Shown here: in pieces, positions 24,017 through 32,072 of the stretch
Layout: every line of letters begins with the position of its first letter
How positions within the stretch are numbered: position 1 is the first letter of the stretch
Assembly: GCA_902384455.1 (NCBI GenBank)
Contig: CABMCB010000010.1
Coordinates: forward strand, 1 to 57,674
Direction: 5' to 3'
DNA: 57,674 bases
From: an uncultured archaeon
Lineage (GTDB): Archaea > Altiarchaeota > Altiarchaeia > IMC4 > SCGC-AAA252-I15
The notes under the pieces: generated by a model
Database searches by the model: none
Told to the model about the DNA's origin: nothing
Seen by the model: only the letters and a program-made list of their open reading frames with translations
Made by a program: the position numbers and the translations under genes

Positions 24017-24816
24017 TTACGACAATTTTAAGAGGCGGAATGGGTAATCAAATGTTTCAATACGCTATGGGTTTAGATACCGCCCGTCGTCTCGGAACCA
24101 AACTGGCATTGGACACCACGCATCTTCGCTCTAACTGGAAGCGCCAGTACAGCCTCGGATTATTCAATATCAATGACCCCCAAGTAGAAGGAAGTGAGCC
24201 CACCGTGTCGGAGGCATGCCTGCCCTACGACTCCTCGCTCGTGAAGCGTATCAAGGACGGCGACGTGCTTCTCGGGTACTGGCAAAGTGAGAAGTATTTT
24301 AAAGACTTAGACACCCGCATCATGCTTCGCCACAGATTTTTTCCGAAGGGCAAGATACCGGCAGCAGCAGAGGATTTTTCTAATGAAATTCTTGCGACAG
24401 GCGAGCGCGGCGTTATGATTGGTGTTCGTCGAGGAGATTATCTCGTGAGTTCGTATCACGGCGTAATGACCTCAGAATATTATTTAAGAGGGCTCTCGGC
24501 TCTCGGCGTACAAAAGCCGATTCTCTTCGTATTCTCAGATGACCCGGTATGGTGTCGTCGGGTACTGGCAATGGAGTTGCCGCATCCGATACATATCTTT
24601 CAAGGAGATGTATCGGTCCCAAATCACTTAGGGCGAGAAGACGTTGACCTCTGGTTGATGAGCCAGTGCTCAAATTTCGTAATCGGAAACAGCACATTTC
24701 ACTGGTGGGGCGCGTGGCTTTCTACTCGTTTTAATGTGGTTGCACCGAAGAACTGGTTTGCATCGAGCAAGGAAGACCCGAGAGATATTTGCCCCGAACA
24801 CTGGCTGAGAGTATGA
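24013..24816 (+). CDS. GT11 alpha-1,2-fucosyltransferase-like
   Basis: 267 residues. The family signatures are all present: LRGGMGNQMFQYAMG (6-20), VRRGDY (138-143, the HxRRGDY donor-binding motif with His replaced by Val) and VIGNSTFHWWGAWLS (about 224). GT11 enzymes add fucose from GDP-fucose in alpha-1,2 linkage to galactose. The next gene is a GT6 enzyme, whose animal relatives use exactly that product. No GDP-fucose synthesis genes are in the window, so the host would supply the donor. Confidence 0.85.
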   Translation: MITTILRGGMGNQMFQYAMGLDTARRLGTKLALDTTHLRSNWKRQYSLGLFNINDPQVEGSEPTVSEACLPYDSSLVKRIKDGDVLLGYWQSEKYFKDLDTRIMLRHRFFPKGKIPAAAEDFSNEILATGERGVMIGVRRGDYLVSSYHGVMTSEYYLRGLSALGVQKPILFVFSDDPVWCRRVLAMELPHPIHIFQGDVSVPNHLGREDVDLWLMSQCSNFVIGNSTFHWWGAWLSTRFNVVAPKNWFASSKEDPRDICPEHWLRV

Positions 24817-25511
24817 AGATTGTACTAATCACTATTGCTGACGGCGCTGCATATTGGGATTACGCCCGCAACATGTTTGCGTCTGCGAAGGAGTATTTCC
24901 CTCGACACGACCAGATTACATTCACTGAGCGCCCATTTAAAGCAACCAGCACATTTCTTCGCGGGAACGAATACCATCTACAAATTGCTTCAAGAGGATA
25001 CCCGGGCGCAACGCTTTACCGCTACCACGCATTTTTACAATACGAGCACTGGCTCAATAAATACGACTACGTTTTCTACTGCGATGCCGACATGGAGTTC
25101 GTTGCTCCAGTAGGCGACATCTTCGCGCCGCTTGTTGCTGTGCTGCATCCGGGTTATCTCGGAACACGCGGTACGCCGGAGGACCGCCCACAATCGGCGG
25201 CATACTGTACTAATAACGGTGCATACTACGCCGGTGGCTTTCAAGGCGGGGAGTCAGTGGCATACTTAAGTGCGGCAAAAGATATGGCTGGCAAAATCAC
25301 AGAAGATGCGCTTCGCCAAATCACGGCGGTGTGGCATGATGAGTCGCACTGGAATCATTACCTTGCTAACCTTCCCACTAATGACCGTCTGTTAGCGCTC
25401 GGTCCTAGCTATTGCTTTCCAGAAGGCTCCAAACAAGCATACCCGCCTATTTTGATTGCATTGGATAAACGTAAGCGCGGTAATCATCCGAGGTTTCCCA
25501 GTGCGTGTTAG
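24813..25511 (+). CDS. GT6 glycosyltransferase, ABO transferase-like
   Basis: 232 residues. DADMEF (91-96, the DxD metal site), LHPG (111-114), RPQSAAY (125-131), YYAGGFQGG (138-146) and AVWHDESHWNHYL (172-184) match the same blocks, in the same order, as vertebrate ABO transferases. These add GalNAc or Gal alpha-1,3 to Fuc-alpha-1,2-Gal. Many bacterial GT6 enzymes have lost the DxD; this one keeps it. Start ATG 24813 overlaps the GT11 stop. The acceptor is inferred from the GT11 neighbour. Confidence 0.85.
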   Translation: MKIVLITIADGAAYWDYARNMFASAKEYFPRHDQITFTERPFKATSTFLRGNEYHLQIASRGYPGATLYRYHAFLQYEHWLNKYDYVFYCDADMEFVAPVGDIFAPLVAVLHPGYLGTRGTPEDRPQSAAYCTNNGAYYAGGFQGGESVAYLSAAKDMAGKITEDALRQITAVWHDESHWNHYLANLPTNDRLLALGPSYCFPEGSKQAYPPILIALDKRKRGNHPRFPSAC

Positions 25512-26109
25512 CATCATCATTCTGTATGTAGCGTCGGGACCGCTGCTGGACGAGGCTGTTAAAAGCGCGGAAAACCAGACGCTGCCGCCGTACGAGGTTA
25601 TCGCGGAGCACGACCCCGGCAGAACGGGGATAGCTGCGACCCGTAATCGGGCACTGGCGAAAGCCACGGGGGACGCGTTTGTGCCGCTCGATTCAGATGA
25701 TTGGGTCGAGCCGACATTTTTGGAAAAGACTGTGCCGCTCCTTGTCGGAGCCGTGGGCATAGTTTCTACTGCGTTTGAATACCACGGGATTCACGACGGA
25801 TTAATCATGGCCGCATATTCTAGAACATTGAGAGAACAGTTATGCTCAAACAATATTTGCGGCTGTTCGTTGGTTGACCGTCGTGCTTATGATGCGGCGG
25901 GGCCGTACGACGGCTTCATCCCGGGCTGGGAGGATTGGGATATGTGGATTCGAATTTTGAAGGCAGGTTGGACCCACGAGGTAGTGAACGAGCCGCTGTT
26001 CCATTACCGTCTCACGAACACAGGAATGAATGCGTACGCATCTGCTCGGAAAGCAGAGAATCGTGCCAAGATGAGGGAGAAGCATGGAGAGGGAGAGTAT
26101 TACGCATGA
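25501..26109 (+). CDS. GT2 glycosyltransferase
   Basis: 202 residues. RVSIIILYVASGPLLDEAVKSA, IAATRNRALAKATGDAFVPLDSDDWV (DxDD, about 62) and GWEDWDMWIRILKAG (the ED-type acceptor motif, about 142) are classical GT2 features. GTG 25501 is chosen because it is the first start beyond the GT6 coding end with a GAGG upstream; it overlaps that gene by 11 bp. Fourth transferase of the cassette. Confidence 0.75.
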   Translation: MRVSIIILYVASGPLLDEAVKSAENQTLPPYEVIAEHDPGRTGIAATRNRALAKATGDAFVPLDSDDWVEPTFLEKTVPLLVGAVGIVSTAFEYHGIHDGLIMAAYSRTLREQLCSNNICGCSLVDRRAYDAAGPYDGFIPGWEDWDMWIRILKAGWTHEVVNEPLFHYRLTNTGMNAYASARKAENRAKMREKHGEGEYYA

Positions 26110-26576
26110 GAGCCGTAGAGCGCGAGAAATATCCAAAACTCTACAAGAAACACCTTGCTTTCGGGCGTAGCAAGAGAGGTCGTAGACTGAATAAACGGGC
26201 CGTTAAAAAGTACGTGAACAGTGAAAAAGGAAAAGAAGTCCGAAGCAAATATCAGACCGGGGCGGGAGCAGAAATTCACAAAATTTCAGTGAAGAAATAC
26301 AATAGTTCGAATCACGGCCAAATCAACCGCCGTTTGTGGAATAAGGGTTTATCTAAAACAGAGAAAGAGAAGGCTAGAAAAGCATGGGACCAATTTGATG
26401 GGCGCTGTCAGTGCTGTGGGCGACGTAGAATAACTAAACGCGGATGGCATCTGGACCACAAGGGAAAGAAATTTCGAGGAATACTTTGTCACCATTGTAA
26501 CATTGCCCTCGGGTTCCTCAATGATAGTGTTGAGAGATGCAACCAAGTAATCTCGTATCTGGAGAAAACAAAATGA
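26106..26576 (+). CDS. HNH endonuclease, endonuclease VII-like
   Basis: 156 residues. A basic N-terminal half precedes the core CQCCGRRR, HLDHKGKK, RGILCHHCNIALGFLND (about 100-143), the Cys-His-Cys arrangement of the endonuclease VII/HNH group. ATG 26106 overlaps the GT2 stop (ATGA); the frame is also open upstream into that gene. It could be a homing-type nuclease that came with the transferase cassette or a second branched-DNA nuclease beside the one at 2901. Confidence 0.7.
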   Translation: MRAVEREKYPKLYKKHLAFGRSKRGRRLNKRAVKKYVNSEKGKEVRSKYQTGAGAEIHKISVKKYNSSNHGQINRRLWNKGLSKTEKEKARKAWDQFDGRCQCCGRRRITKRGWHLDHKGKKFRGILCHHCNIALGFLNDSVERCNQVISYLEKTK

Positions 26577-27310
26577 AAATTGTGTTCGTGGGAGATGTCC
26601 ACGGGAAGACCGACCAATATCAAAAGAAGCTGCGTCAGAAATATAAGGGGCAGCGTACTTTTCAACTAGGCGATATGGGTTTTGGTTTCCCGGGCACGCC
26701 GGGTCTACACAAAGATATTATGGAGAGCGGCGACCACAAGTGGATTCGCGGGAACCACGACGACCCAGACGCGTGCCGCTCCAAGATTGGGTACGCTGGC
26801 GACTACGGCTACTGGCCGGATGACCGGCTATTTTTCCTCGGCGGCGCATACTCTATCGACAAGATGTGGCGCGTGCCGGGAAGGTCGTGGTGGGCGGGAG
26901 AAGAGTTGAGCTACACCGAACTTCAAGCCGCCATCGACCTTTACAAAGAGGTTAAGCCGAAGTATGTGGCGACGCACGAGGCACCCAGCGACGCCGGGAA
27001 GTATATGCTGATGCAACTGATGGTCGGCTTTCGCGCAGATAAATTGGAGTGTAGCATGAGTCGTACCGCTGAGGCGTTACAAGTCATGTTTGACTTCTAC
27101 CGGCCCCAAGAATGGGTTTTCGGCCATTATCACGCTGACAAGTCATTCGACTGGAACGGCACAAAATTTACTTGCGTTAATGAGCTTTCGTGCTACACTA
27201 TATCCGATGAGCCGTTTTTGGCACCACTAAGTAACGCGGGAAAAACCGTGGACGGAATCACTTATGTAATACCCGAGGGCACAAGCATCAGAATCATCGA
27301 CAACGAATGA
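26573..27310 (+). CDS. Metallophosphoesterase
   Basis: 245 residues. VGDVHG (D-x-H, 6-11), LGDMGF (about 34), RGNHDDP (about 61), THEAP (about 125) and FGHYH (about 183) form the calcineurin-like binuclear metal site. ATG 26573 overlaps the HNH stop. Substrate unknown; the family includes nucleotide, RNA-cap and DNA phosphatases or nucleases. Confidence 0.8.
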   Translation: MKIVFVGDVHGKTDQYQKKLRQKYKGQRTFQLGDMGFGFPGTPGLHKDIMESGDHKWIRGNHDDPDACRSKIGYAGDYGYWPDDRLFFLGGAYSIDKMWRVPGRSWWAGEELSYTELQAAIDLYKEVKPKYVATHEAPSDAGKYMLMQLMVGFRADKLECSMSRTAEALQVMFDFYRPQEWVFGHYHADKSFDWNGTKFTCVNELSCYTISDEPFLAPLSNAGKTVDGITYVIPEGTSIRIIDNE

Positions 27311-27324
27311 GCGAGGAGAATAAG

Positions 27325-27957
27325 ATGAAGCTGTGGGTTGTGAGCGACACACACTGGAATGAAAAGGATGGAAGTCCTATGCGGACCCACTGTCTTCGTC
27401 CACCTGATTATACCCGCATCAGCTTGAAACGCTGGAACGAGACAGTTCGCCCAGAAGACACCGTAATACACTTGGGCGACGTAATCAACGGAACGAAGCG
27501 CGAGGTGAAGGCAATCCTTGATTCGCTTCACGGCAAAAAGATACACGTTCGAGGCAACCATGACAGAGACAAGGCGTGCTCTTGGTGGATGGATAACGGC
27601 TTCGCATTTTCGTGCGACTGGTTCGTTCTTCGAAATGTTCTTTTCACGCATGAGCCTGCCAACGCAATAACGAAGTCGAATGGAAATCGTCCATACGATA
27701 TGCTGGAAGAGGGCCTTCCATACGGCTGTGAGCTAAACGTTCACGGACACCTTCATAATGTGTGGAACGGCTTCATGGATGAAGAGCGCTATGAGCGCGA
27801 CAAGGCGCTGCTCGGGATAGACTTCAAGAAGCAGTTGCGTTACCCGTGGCAGCGTTTGTTCGCGATAGAATACACGGACTATCGACCGGTTGAACTGGGC
27901 AAATTTCTTGCTCATCCGCAAAAGTATCAATCTACTGAGCCGAAGAAGGCCGAATGA
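27325..27957 (+). CDS. Metallophosphoesterase, second copy type
   Basis: 210 residues with SDTHW (7-11), HLGDV (about 52), RGNHDRD (about 78), FTHEP (about 109) and VHGHLHN (about 142): a complete phosphoesterase site. I chose ATG 27325 because GAGGAG lies 7 bases upstream; the ATG at 27307 overlaps the preceding stop. Sequence relation to the preceding phosphoesterase is limited to the motifs, so they are not a recent duplication. Confidence 0.8.
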   Translation: MKLWVVSDTHWNEKDGSPMRTHCLRPPDYTRISLKRWNETVRPEDTVIHLGDVINGTKREVKAILDSLHGKKIHVRGNHDRDKACSWWMDNGFAFSCDWFVLRNVLFTHEPANAITKSNGNRPYDMLEEGLPYGCELNVHGHLHNVWNGFMDEERYERDKALLGIDFKKQLRYPWQRLFAIEYTDYRPVELGKFLAHPQKYQSTEPKKAE

Positions 27958-27976
27958 GGAGCGAGGAGCATAGCTT

Positions 27977-28453
27977 ATGACAAACTTTCAAATTGCTGTT
28001 CAAAAGACGTTGGCCCACGAAGGCGGTTATGTCAACAACCCGAATGACCGGGGCGGACCAACAAAATATGGCATTACCCAATCCGACATGCCGGGAGTGG
28101 ACATTGCATCCATTACTCCGGCGCAGGCCGTTTCTTATTACAGCGAGAAGTATTGGAAGCCGCTGTATTCAGAAATCAATGACCAGCTACTCGGGGAGAA
28201 GTTATTCGATATGGGCGTTCTCTTCGGCGTCGGAACTGCGGTGAAACTGCTTCAAATTAGTTTGACAGAGGGCGGCAAAATCTCTTTAGTTTCGGATGGT
28301 GTGTTCGGCCCGATTACTTTAGCGGACACAAATCAGCGGGGAAGCTTAGAGGAGTATCGCACCGTCTTAGTTCGACATGCTGTTGATGTCGTTAATCGTA
28401 ACCCGCAAGATGGCGTCTTTCTACAAGGCTGGCTCAATAGGATTGCCGCGTGA
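27977..28453 (+). CDS. GH108-type endolysin (N-acetylmuramidase)
   Basis: 158 residues. The N-terminal HEGGYVNNPNDRGGPTKYGIT (13-33) is the signature of glycoside hydrolase family 108, with the Glu of HEGGY as catalytic acid. The C-terminal half (SDGVFGPITLADTN) matches its PG_binding_3 partner domain. The enzyme cuts peptidoglycan at lysis. No signal peptide or membrane anchor is visible, so it needs a holin. Strong AGGAGCGAGGAG upstream. Confidence 0.9.
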   Translation: MTNFQIAVQKTLAHEGGYVNNPNDRGGPTKYGITQSDMPGVDIASITPAQAVSYYSEKYWKPLYSEINDQLLGEKLFDMGVLFGVGTAVKLLQISLTEGGKISLVSDGVFGPITLADTNQRGSLEEYRTVLVRHAVDVVNRNPQDGVFLQGWLNRIAA

Positions 28454-28851
28454 TAACAATGGGCCGAGAGTGGATGAATAAGTTGAAGGTGTGGCTTCGT
28501 TCTTCGAAACACTCGGACACGCCGCGAGATGTTTTTATTAACGTTACCGGATACGACCGAGTTCGTACCGTGTTGATAGGCCGCTGTCGAGTTTGTGACT
28601 ACGTCATATCATCCGACCCTGAAAAGGTGCGTGAAATTGTCTATGATTGCGGCAACGTGAGGTGCTGCGTACCGACCGGGTATCGTAGCCCAGCGAACGC
28701 GCATGCGGTCTGCAACCTGTGCTATGATATGTTTCACGCGCTGTATGTCAATTACAAGATGACAAACATGAATTACTTCAAAGAGCTTGACGAGCGGGAA
28801 AAAAGAGACAAAGGCGATGACCCGAAGCGTCGCGATAGGATGGGATTATGA
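28450..28851 (+). CDS. Hypothetical Cys-rich protein
   Basis: 133 residues. CRVCDY, CGNVRCC and CNLCYDMF provide three Cys clusters that could bind one or two zincs. The C-terminus is charged. GTG 28450 (AGGA 8 bases upstream) overlaps the endolysin stop. Not a recognisable holin. Function unknown. Confidence 0.6.
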   Translation: MITMGREWMNKLKVWLRSSKHSDTPRDVFINVTGYDRVRTVLIGRCRVCDYVISSDPEKVREIVYDCGNVRCCVPTGYRSPANAHAVCNLCYDMFHALYVNYKMTNMNYFKELDEREKRDKGDDPKRRDRMGL

Positions 28852-29063
28852 AACATAGAATTGAGACGATTGCATTCAGCCAAGGGTGGTTGGGCAATCA
28901 GTTGGAGCAGGCCGCGAAAGAAGAGATGAGCGAAGGCGCTACCGCCGTCGGTCAACAAGTATTAGACCAGTGGCGCGTCATTGACGAAGGCTTGGACGAC
29001 CTTATTCAAGAGAACCAAGAGTTACGGCGTCGTCTTGCCGCCGTGCAAGACGCGCTTAAGTGA
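28848..29063 (+). CDS. Small helical protein
   Basis: 71 residues ending in a leucine-zipper-like coil (LDDLIQENQELRRRLAAVQDAL). Overlaps both neighbours with ATGA/GTGA. Probably oligomeric; role unknown. Confidence 0.6.
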   Translation: MKHRIETIAFSQGWLGNQLEQAAKEEMSEGATAVGQQVLDQWRVIDEGLDDLIQENQELRRRLAAVQDALK

Positions 29064-29584
29064 ATATACGTTATGTAAACGGACGATTCGAGGCGGAGTT
29101 CTCCGATTTTAGCGGGGACATGGCCGCTGTCAAGGCTGCCGGGTGGAAGTGTGACGGCCCTCCCGGCTGGACATGGCATTCCCGTACTGCCGCCGGTGTT
29201 GTTCGACTTCGTGAGAAGCATCGTCCTGCTAGCGGACTTACTATCACGCCCGAGGCTAAAGCAGCGTTTGCTTCTCTTCTCAAATGCGAGGAGCAAAATG
29301 CGGAGGTAAAAAAGCAGCTACAAAAAGCCCGCAAAGAAACTGAGAAGAAGCGCATATCAGAAGACCCCGCCAACGAAATCCCCATCCCTGAGAAAGGCTA
29401 CATCGGCAAGGAAGACCTCAGCCCATCAAAGGTCAGCTACACCCCGTACGCTCCCCCTCCCAAACCTGCCACGTTGTGCGTTTACTGCGGGGACCCTGTT
29501 TATGCCCTGTTTGACCGGACGGAGCCTTACCCATATTGCTTGTGGTGCGAAAAAACAGTACTTGACAAATGCGACGGTTTTTGA
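29060..29584 (+). CDS. HARP-like/zinc-ribbon protein
   Basis: 174 residues. The N-terminus (VKAAGWKCDGPPGWTWHSRTAAGVVRLRE) resembles the small HARP-like module seen at the end of phage exonucleases. A charged coil (about 75-105) and a C-terminal CVYCGD...CLWCEK ribbon follow. Possibly a DNA-binding accessory. The promoter for the next genes lies over its last codons. Confidence 0.55.
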   Translation: MNIRYVNGRFEAEFSDFSGDMAAVKAAGWKCDGPPGWTWHSRTAAGVVRLREKHRPASGLTITPEAKAAFASLLKCEEQNAEVKKQLQKARKETEKKRISEDPANEIPIPEKGYIGKEDLSPSKVSYTPYAPPPKPATLCVYCGDPVYALFDRTEPYPYCLWCEKTVLDKCDGF

Positions 29585-29590
29585 TACTAC
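29562..29590 (+). promoter_or_regulatory. Promoter of the secreted Ig/FnIII gene group
   Basis: TTGACA (29562-29567), 17-bp spacer ending TGA, TACTAC (29585-29590). The hexamer alone is weak but the extended TGA and perfect -35 compensate. The start of transcription falls near 29597, directly at the AGGGGG ribosome-binding site of the 29607 gene. Confidence 0.5.
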
Positions 29591-29606
29591 TTTAATAGGG
29601 GGATTT

Positions 29607-29930
29607 ATGAGGCTGCTATTTGTTCTTTTCTTAACGCTCGCGTTGTGCGGCTGTGCATCGTCTCCGCCGCCGCCCTCCGTGTTGCAAATAACTACTCAGA
29701 CCCTCTCGCCCGCCTTCACTGGAAAGACTTATACCCAGCAACTGACCGCCTCCGGCGGGACAGCCCCGTATATTTGGAGCGCTACGAACCTCCCGAAAGG
29801 CTTAGCGCTTTCTTCGTCCGGTGTTCTGTCCGGTGTTCCCGAGGTTCCGGGTCAATATCAGTTAACGATTCAGGTCGTGGATTCAAAACTCGCGGCAGTA
29901 AACTTGAAAATTGATTGGAGAAAATCATGA
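29607..29930 (+). CDS. Lipoprotein with putative Ig-like (He_PIG) domain
   Basis: 107 residues. Signal peptide with lipobox LALCGC (Cys about 15), a Ser/Pro linker, then one Ig-like repeat of the He_PIG type (YTQQLTASGGTAPYIWSAT...LPKGLALSSSGVLSGVP). It should be lipid-anchored to the inner or outer membrane and display one beta-sandwich. First of three secreted proteins transcribed from the 29562 promoter. Confidence 0.8.
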   Translation: MRLLFVLFLTLALCGCASSPPPPSVLQITTQTLSPAFTGKTYTQQLTASGGTAPYIWSATNLPKGLALSSSGVLSGVPEVPGQYQLTIQVVDSKLAAVNLKIDWRKS

Positions 29931-30592
29931 AATTGAAAAACGTTTTAGGGGTTCTCTTGTTTTTGTTTTCTGCGTTTTCCGCCTTCGGGCAGGACAAAGC
30001 GGTGAAACAATTGACGCTCGTGGTTAATCCGGGTGTTGTCTCAATTACGCCCGCCGTCGTTCCGGGGGGAATGGTCGGCTTAGCGTACACGACCACACTC
30101 ACCGCCTCCGGCGGACTGGGGCCGTACACGTTTAGCTTGACCACCGGCACGCTTCCTTCCGGTCTAGCATTAACCGCCGCTGGTGTTATCTCCGGTACCC
30201 CAACGGTTGCCGGTGCGAGCACATTTGCGGTGCAGGTAGCGGACTCCGAAGTTCCAGCTATTACGGCGTCGCAGTCTTATACAATCACTGTCGTCCCTAC
30301 GCTCGCTATTACGACTACCGGCTTGCCAGCGGCTAACATCGGCGTGGCTTATACAACCTCGATTGCCGCTACCGGGGGCGTTGCTCCATACACATTTGCC
30401 GTGACCGCCGGTTCTCTACCGGCTGGTTTGACACTCACCCCGTCCGGTACCCTCGCTGGAACCCCAACCACCGCTGGGTCTTTCACATTCACCGTCACCG
30501 TCACCGACTCCGCAACGAATATCGTGCTTTTGGAGATTCGAGGCAAGGTAATCGTGGCCGGGTTGACGAAGGGAGAAGTCGGGAAGTCATGA
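29927..30592 (+). CDS. Secreted protein with two He_PIG Ig-like domains
   Basis: 221 residues. Signal peptide (NVLGVLLFLFSAFSAFGQ), then two tandem repeats with YTTTLTASGGLGPYTF...LPSGLAL...GTPT and YTTSIAATGGVAPYTF...LPAGLTL...GTPT. Such repeats occur in cell-surface and virion proteins and often bind glycans. No lipobox or anchor, so probably periplasmic or released. ATG 27 bases before the frame's earliest start is excluded; ATG 29927 overlaps the previous stop. Confidence 0.8.
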   Translation: MKLKNVLGVLLFLFSAFSAFGQDKAVKQLTLVVNPGVVSITPAVVPGGMVGLAYTTTLTASGGLGPYTFSLTTGTLPSGLALTAAGVISGTPTVAGASTFAVQVADSEVPAITASQSYTITVVPTLAITTTGLPAANIGVAYTTSIAATGGVAPYTFAVTAGSLPAGLTLTPSGTLAGTPTTAGSFTFTVTVTDSATNIVLLEIRGKVIVAGLTKGEVGKS

Positions 30593-30996
30593 AGAGACTG
30601 ATTTTTGCACTCCTGCTGGCGGCACTCTCCGCCAGCGGGGGTGCCTCCCAAGACAAAACGTCCAGACCGCTGGTTGTTCTGGTCGGACACACGGTCACCA
30701 TGAGTTGGACGTATACAAACCCGGCTCTTTACGACGTTGACCATTACAACTTATATTCTTCTTCTATCAGCGGTGGCCCATATACGATTGTTGGAACTTC
30801 AACTACCATGCAGTATGCTGACTTAACTACGATAGCTGGTCATACCTACTACTACGTGGTAACCGCCGTCGCCGGTCCCAGAACAGACTGTTCCTTTCTT
30901 GTGGTTCCTACTCCGTGCCCCCCGACTCAGCAATGTTATTGCGGGGAGAGCGCGTACTCACCCCAGTCTGTTCCGGTAACAATACCCACACCGTAA
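30589..30996 (+). CDS. Secreted fibronectin type III-like protein
   Basis: 135 residues. Signal peptide (RLIFALLLAALSASGGASQ), then an FnIII fold: VTMSWTYT, YNLYSSSISGGPYTIVG and HTYYYVVTAVAG. Four Cys near the C-terminus (CSF...CPPTQQCYC) probably form disulphides, which fits an exported protein. ATGA overlap with the previous gene. Confidence 0.75.
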   Translation: MKRLIFALLLAALSASGGASQDKTSRPLVVLVGHTVTMSWTYTNPALYDVDHYNLYSSSISGGPYTIVGTSTTMQYADLTTIAGHTYYYVVTAVAGPRTDCSFLVVPTPCPPTQQCYCGESAYSPQSVPVTIPTP

Positions 30997-31003
30997 AATT
31001 GCC

Positions 31004-31032
31004 TTGACAACATCCGTAGAATCTGATAGTAT
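31004..31032 (+). promoter_or_regulatory. Promoter with extended -10
   Basis: TTGACA (31004-31009), 17-bp spacer ending TGA, TAGTAT (31027-31032). The start near 31039 leaves a short leader with AGGAGG before TTG 31056. Confidence 0.7.
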
Positions 31033-31055
31033 TTAGTCTCAATAGGAGGTGACTC

Positions 31056-31442
31056 TTGTCACAGTTTACAGAACACGTAAAGGAACTCGCTAAACAAGAA
31101 GTCGCTGCGAAGAAGTTGGAATTACGCGCCGCCGCGCAGGATATTGTTGACATTGTACGACCGGGAGAAGCCGTTTCGGAGGTTGTAATCAACACCAACA
31201 CCGGCACCAGTGTGAAGGAAATCCTTGAGACGGCGGAGAGGTCCGCGTCTGAGTCGCTTATCCCCGAGGCCACAAAGATTAAGTACTTTTTGTACTACAC
31301 AGACCGCGAATTTGTGAAACGTTTTTACGACTACTACGACGCATTCGACACGCGCTTGGAGGCTTTGGATGCCCGTAAACAAGCAGAATGCCACGGTTTT
31401 TATAAATATTACATCTTTGCGACAGAAGTTCCGGCGGAGTAA
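31056..31442 (+). CDS. Hypothetical 128-residue protein
   Basis: TTG start with AGGAGGTG 5 bases upstream and its own promoter. The N-terminal 35 residues form a charged helix; the C-terminal half is aromatic (YFLYYTDREFVKRFYDYYDAFD). No motif recognised. Confidence 0.65.
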   Translation: MSQFTEHVKELAKQEVAAKKLELRAAAQDIVDIVRPGEAVSEVVINTNTGTSVKEILETAERSASESLIPEATKIKYFLYYTDREFVKRFYDYYDAFDTRLEALDARKQAECHGFYKYYIFATEVPAE

Positions 31443-31645
31443 TGCACGAGTGCAAACAAACAGCCCCCAAATATAATTCAGACGGGACGGAGTCAGGTCA
31501 GTTTTATAACTATCTCTGCTCCCGCTGCGGAAGATGTTATGTTTGCAAGCACAAGGCGGTCCTTTTCGGTGACGGAACGTGGCACTGGAAGTGTCCGAAC
31601 GGAAAGTTTCAAGAACTGATATTCGATTGGAGGATTCGAGCATGA
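31442..31645 (+). CDS. Small zinc-binding protein
   Basis: 67 residues. CSRCGRCYVCKH plus an early HECK and a late KCPNG give enough Cys/His for a zinc ribbon. Overlaps both neighbours. Role unknown. Confidence 0.6.
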   Translation: MHECKQTAPKYNSDGTESGQFYNYLCSRCGRCYVCKHKAVLFGDGTWHWKCPNGKFQELIFDWRIRA

Positions 31646-32064
31646 GCGAACAAATAAAGTCAAACCAGAAGCGGCACCAGAAGCCCCACAAGTCCACGTC
31701 TTCGGTACCCACTGCGGAGGAGAAAGCGGCTGCTCTTGCTGCGACTGAAAAGCAGGCGGCTGAATTGAAAGCAGAGCAGGAGCGGGTGGCGTTGTACGGC
31801 GAGGCGGTCAAGCACATGTCTCATCGCCAACTTTGCGCTGAGTTGCAGAAGACACTCAACCGAGAGCGTGTCAAGGTCGGCAAGGGCATTTACGACCCCA
31901 TCCCCGGACTGACGGGGCTATATGCCACGGTCTTGCTCAATGTGTTGAACAACACAAAGACTCCTACCCGGGTATTCGAGGCCGACTCGGATGGAAAACC
32001 GACACGGGTAGGCAGGTTAGACCAGATTAACCAACTCGGGGCCTTGCCTCACTTTCTGAGATAG
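31642..32064 (+). CDS. Hypothetical protein with charged helix
   Basis: 140 residues. Basic N-terminus, long Ala/Glu/Lys helix (about 25-50), then MSHRQLCAELQKTLNRERVKVGKGIYDPIPGLTGLYATVLLNVL. ATG 31642 overlaps the previous stop; a longer in-frame start lies inside that gene. Not recognised. Confidence 0.6.
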   Translation: MSEQIKSNQKRHQKPHKSTSSVPTAEEKAAALAATEKQAAELKAEQERVALYGEAVKHMSHRQLCAELQKTLNRERVKVGKGIYDPIPGLTGLYATVLLNVLNNTKTPTRVFEADSDGKPTRVGRLDQINQLGALPHFLR

Positions 32065-32072
32065 GAGGACGT

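Noticed and set aside
26573-27957. The two adjacent metallophosphoesterase genes as a recent duplication
   Set aside because: They share only the short metal-binding motifs; lengths and intervening sequence differ.
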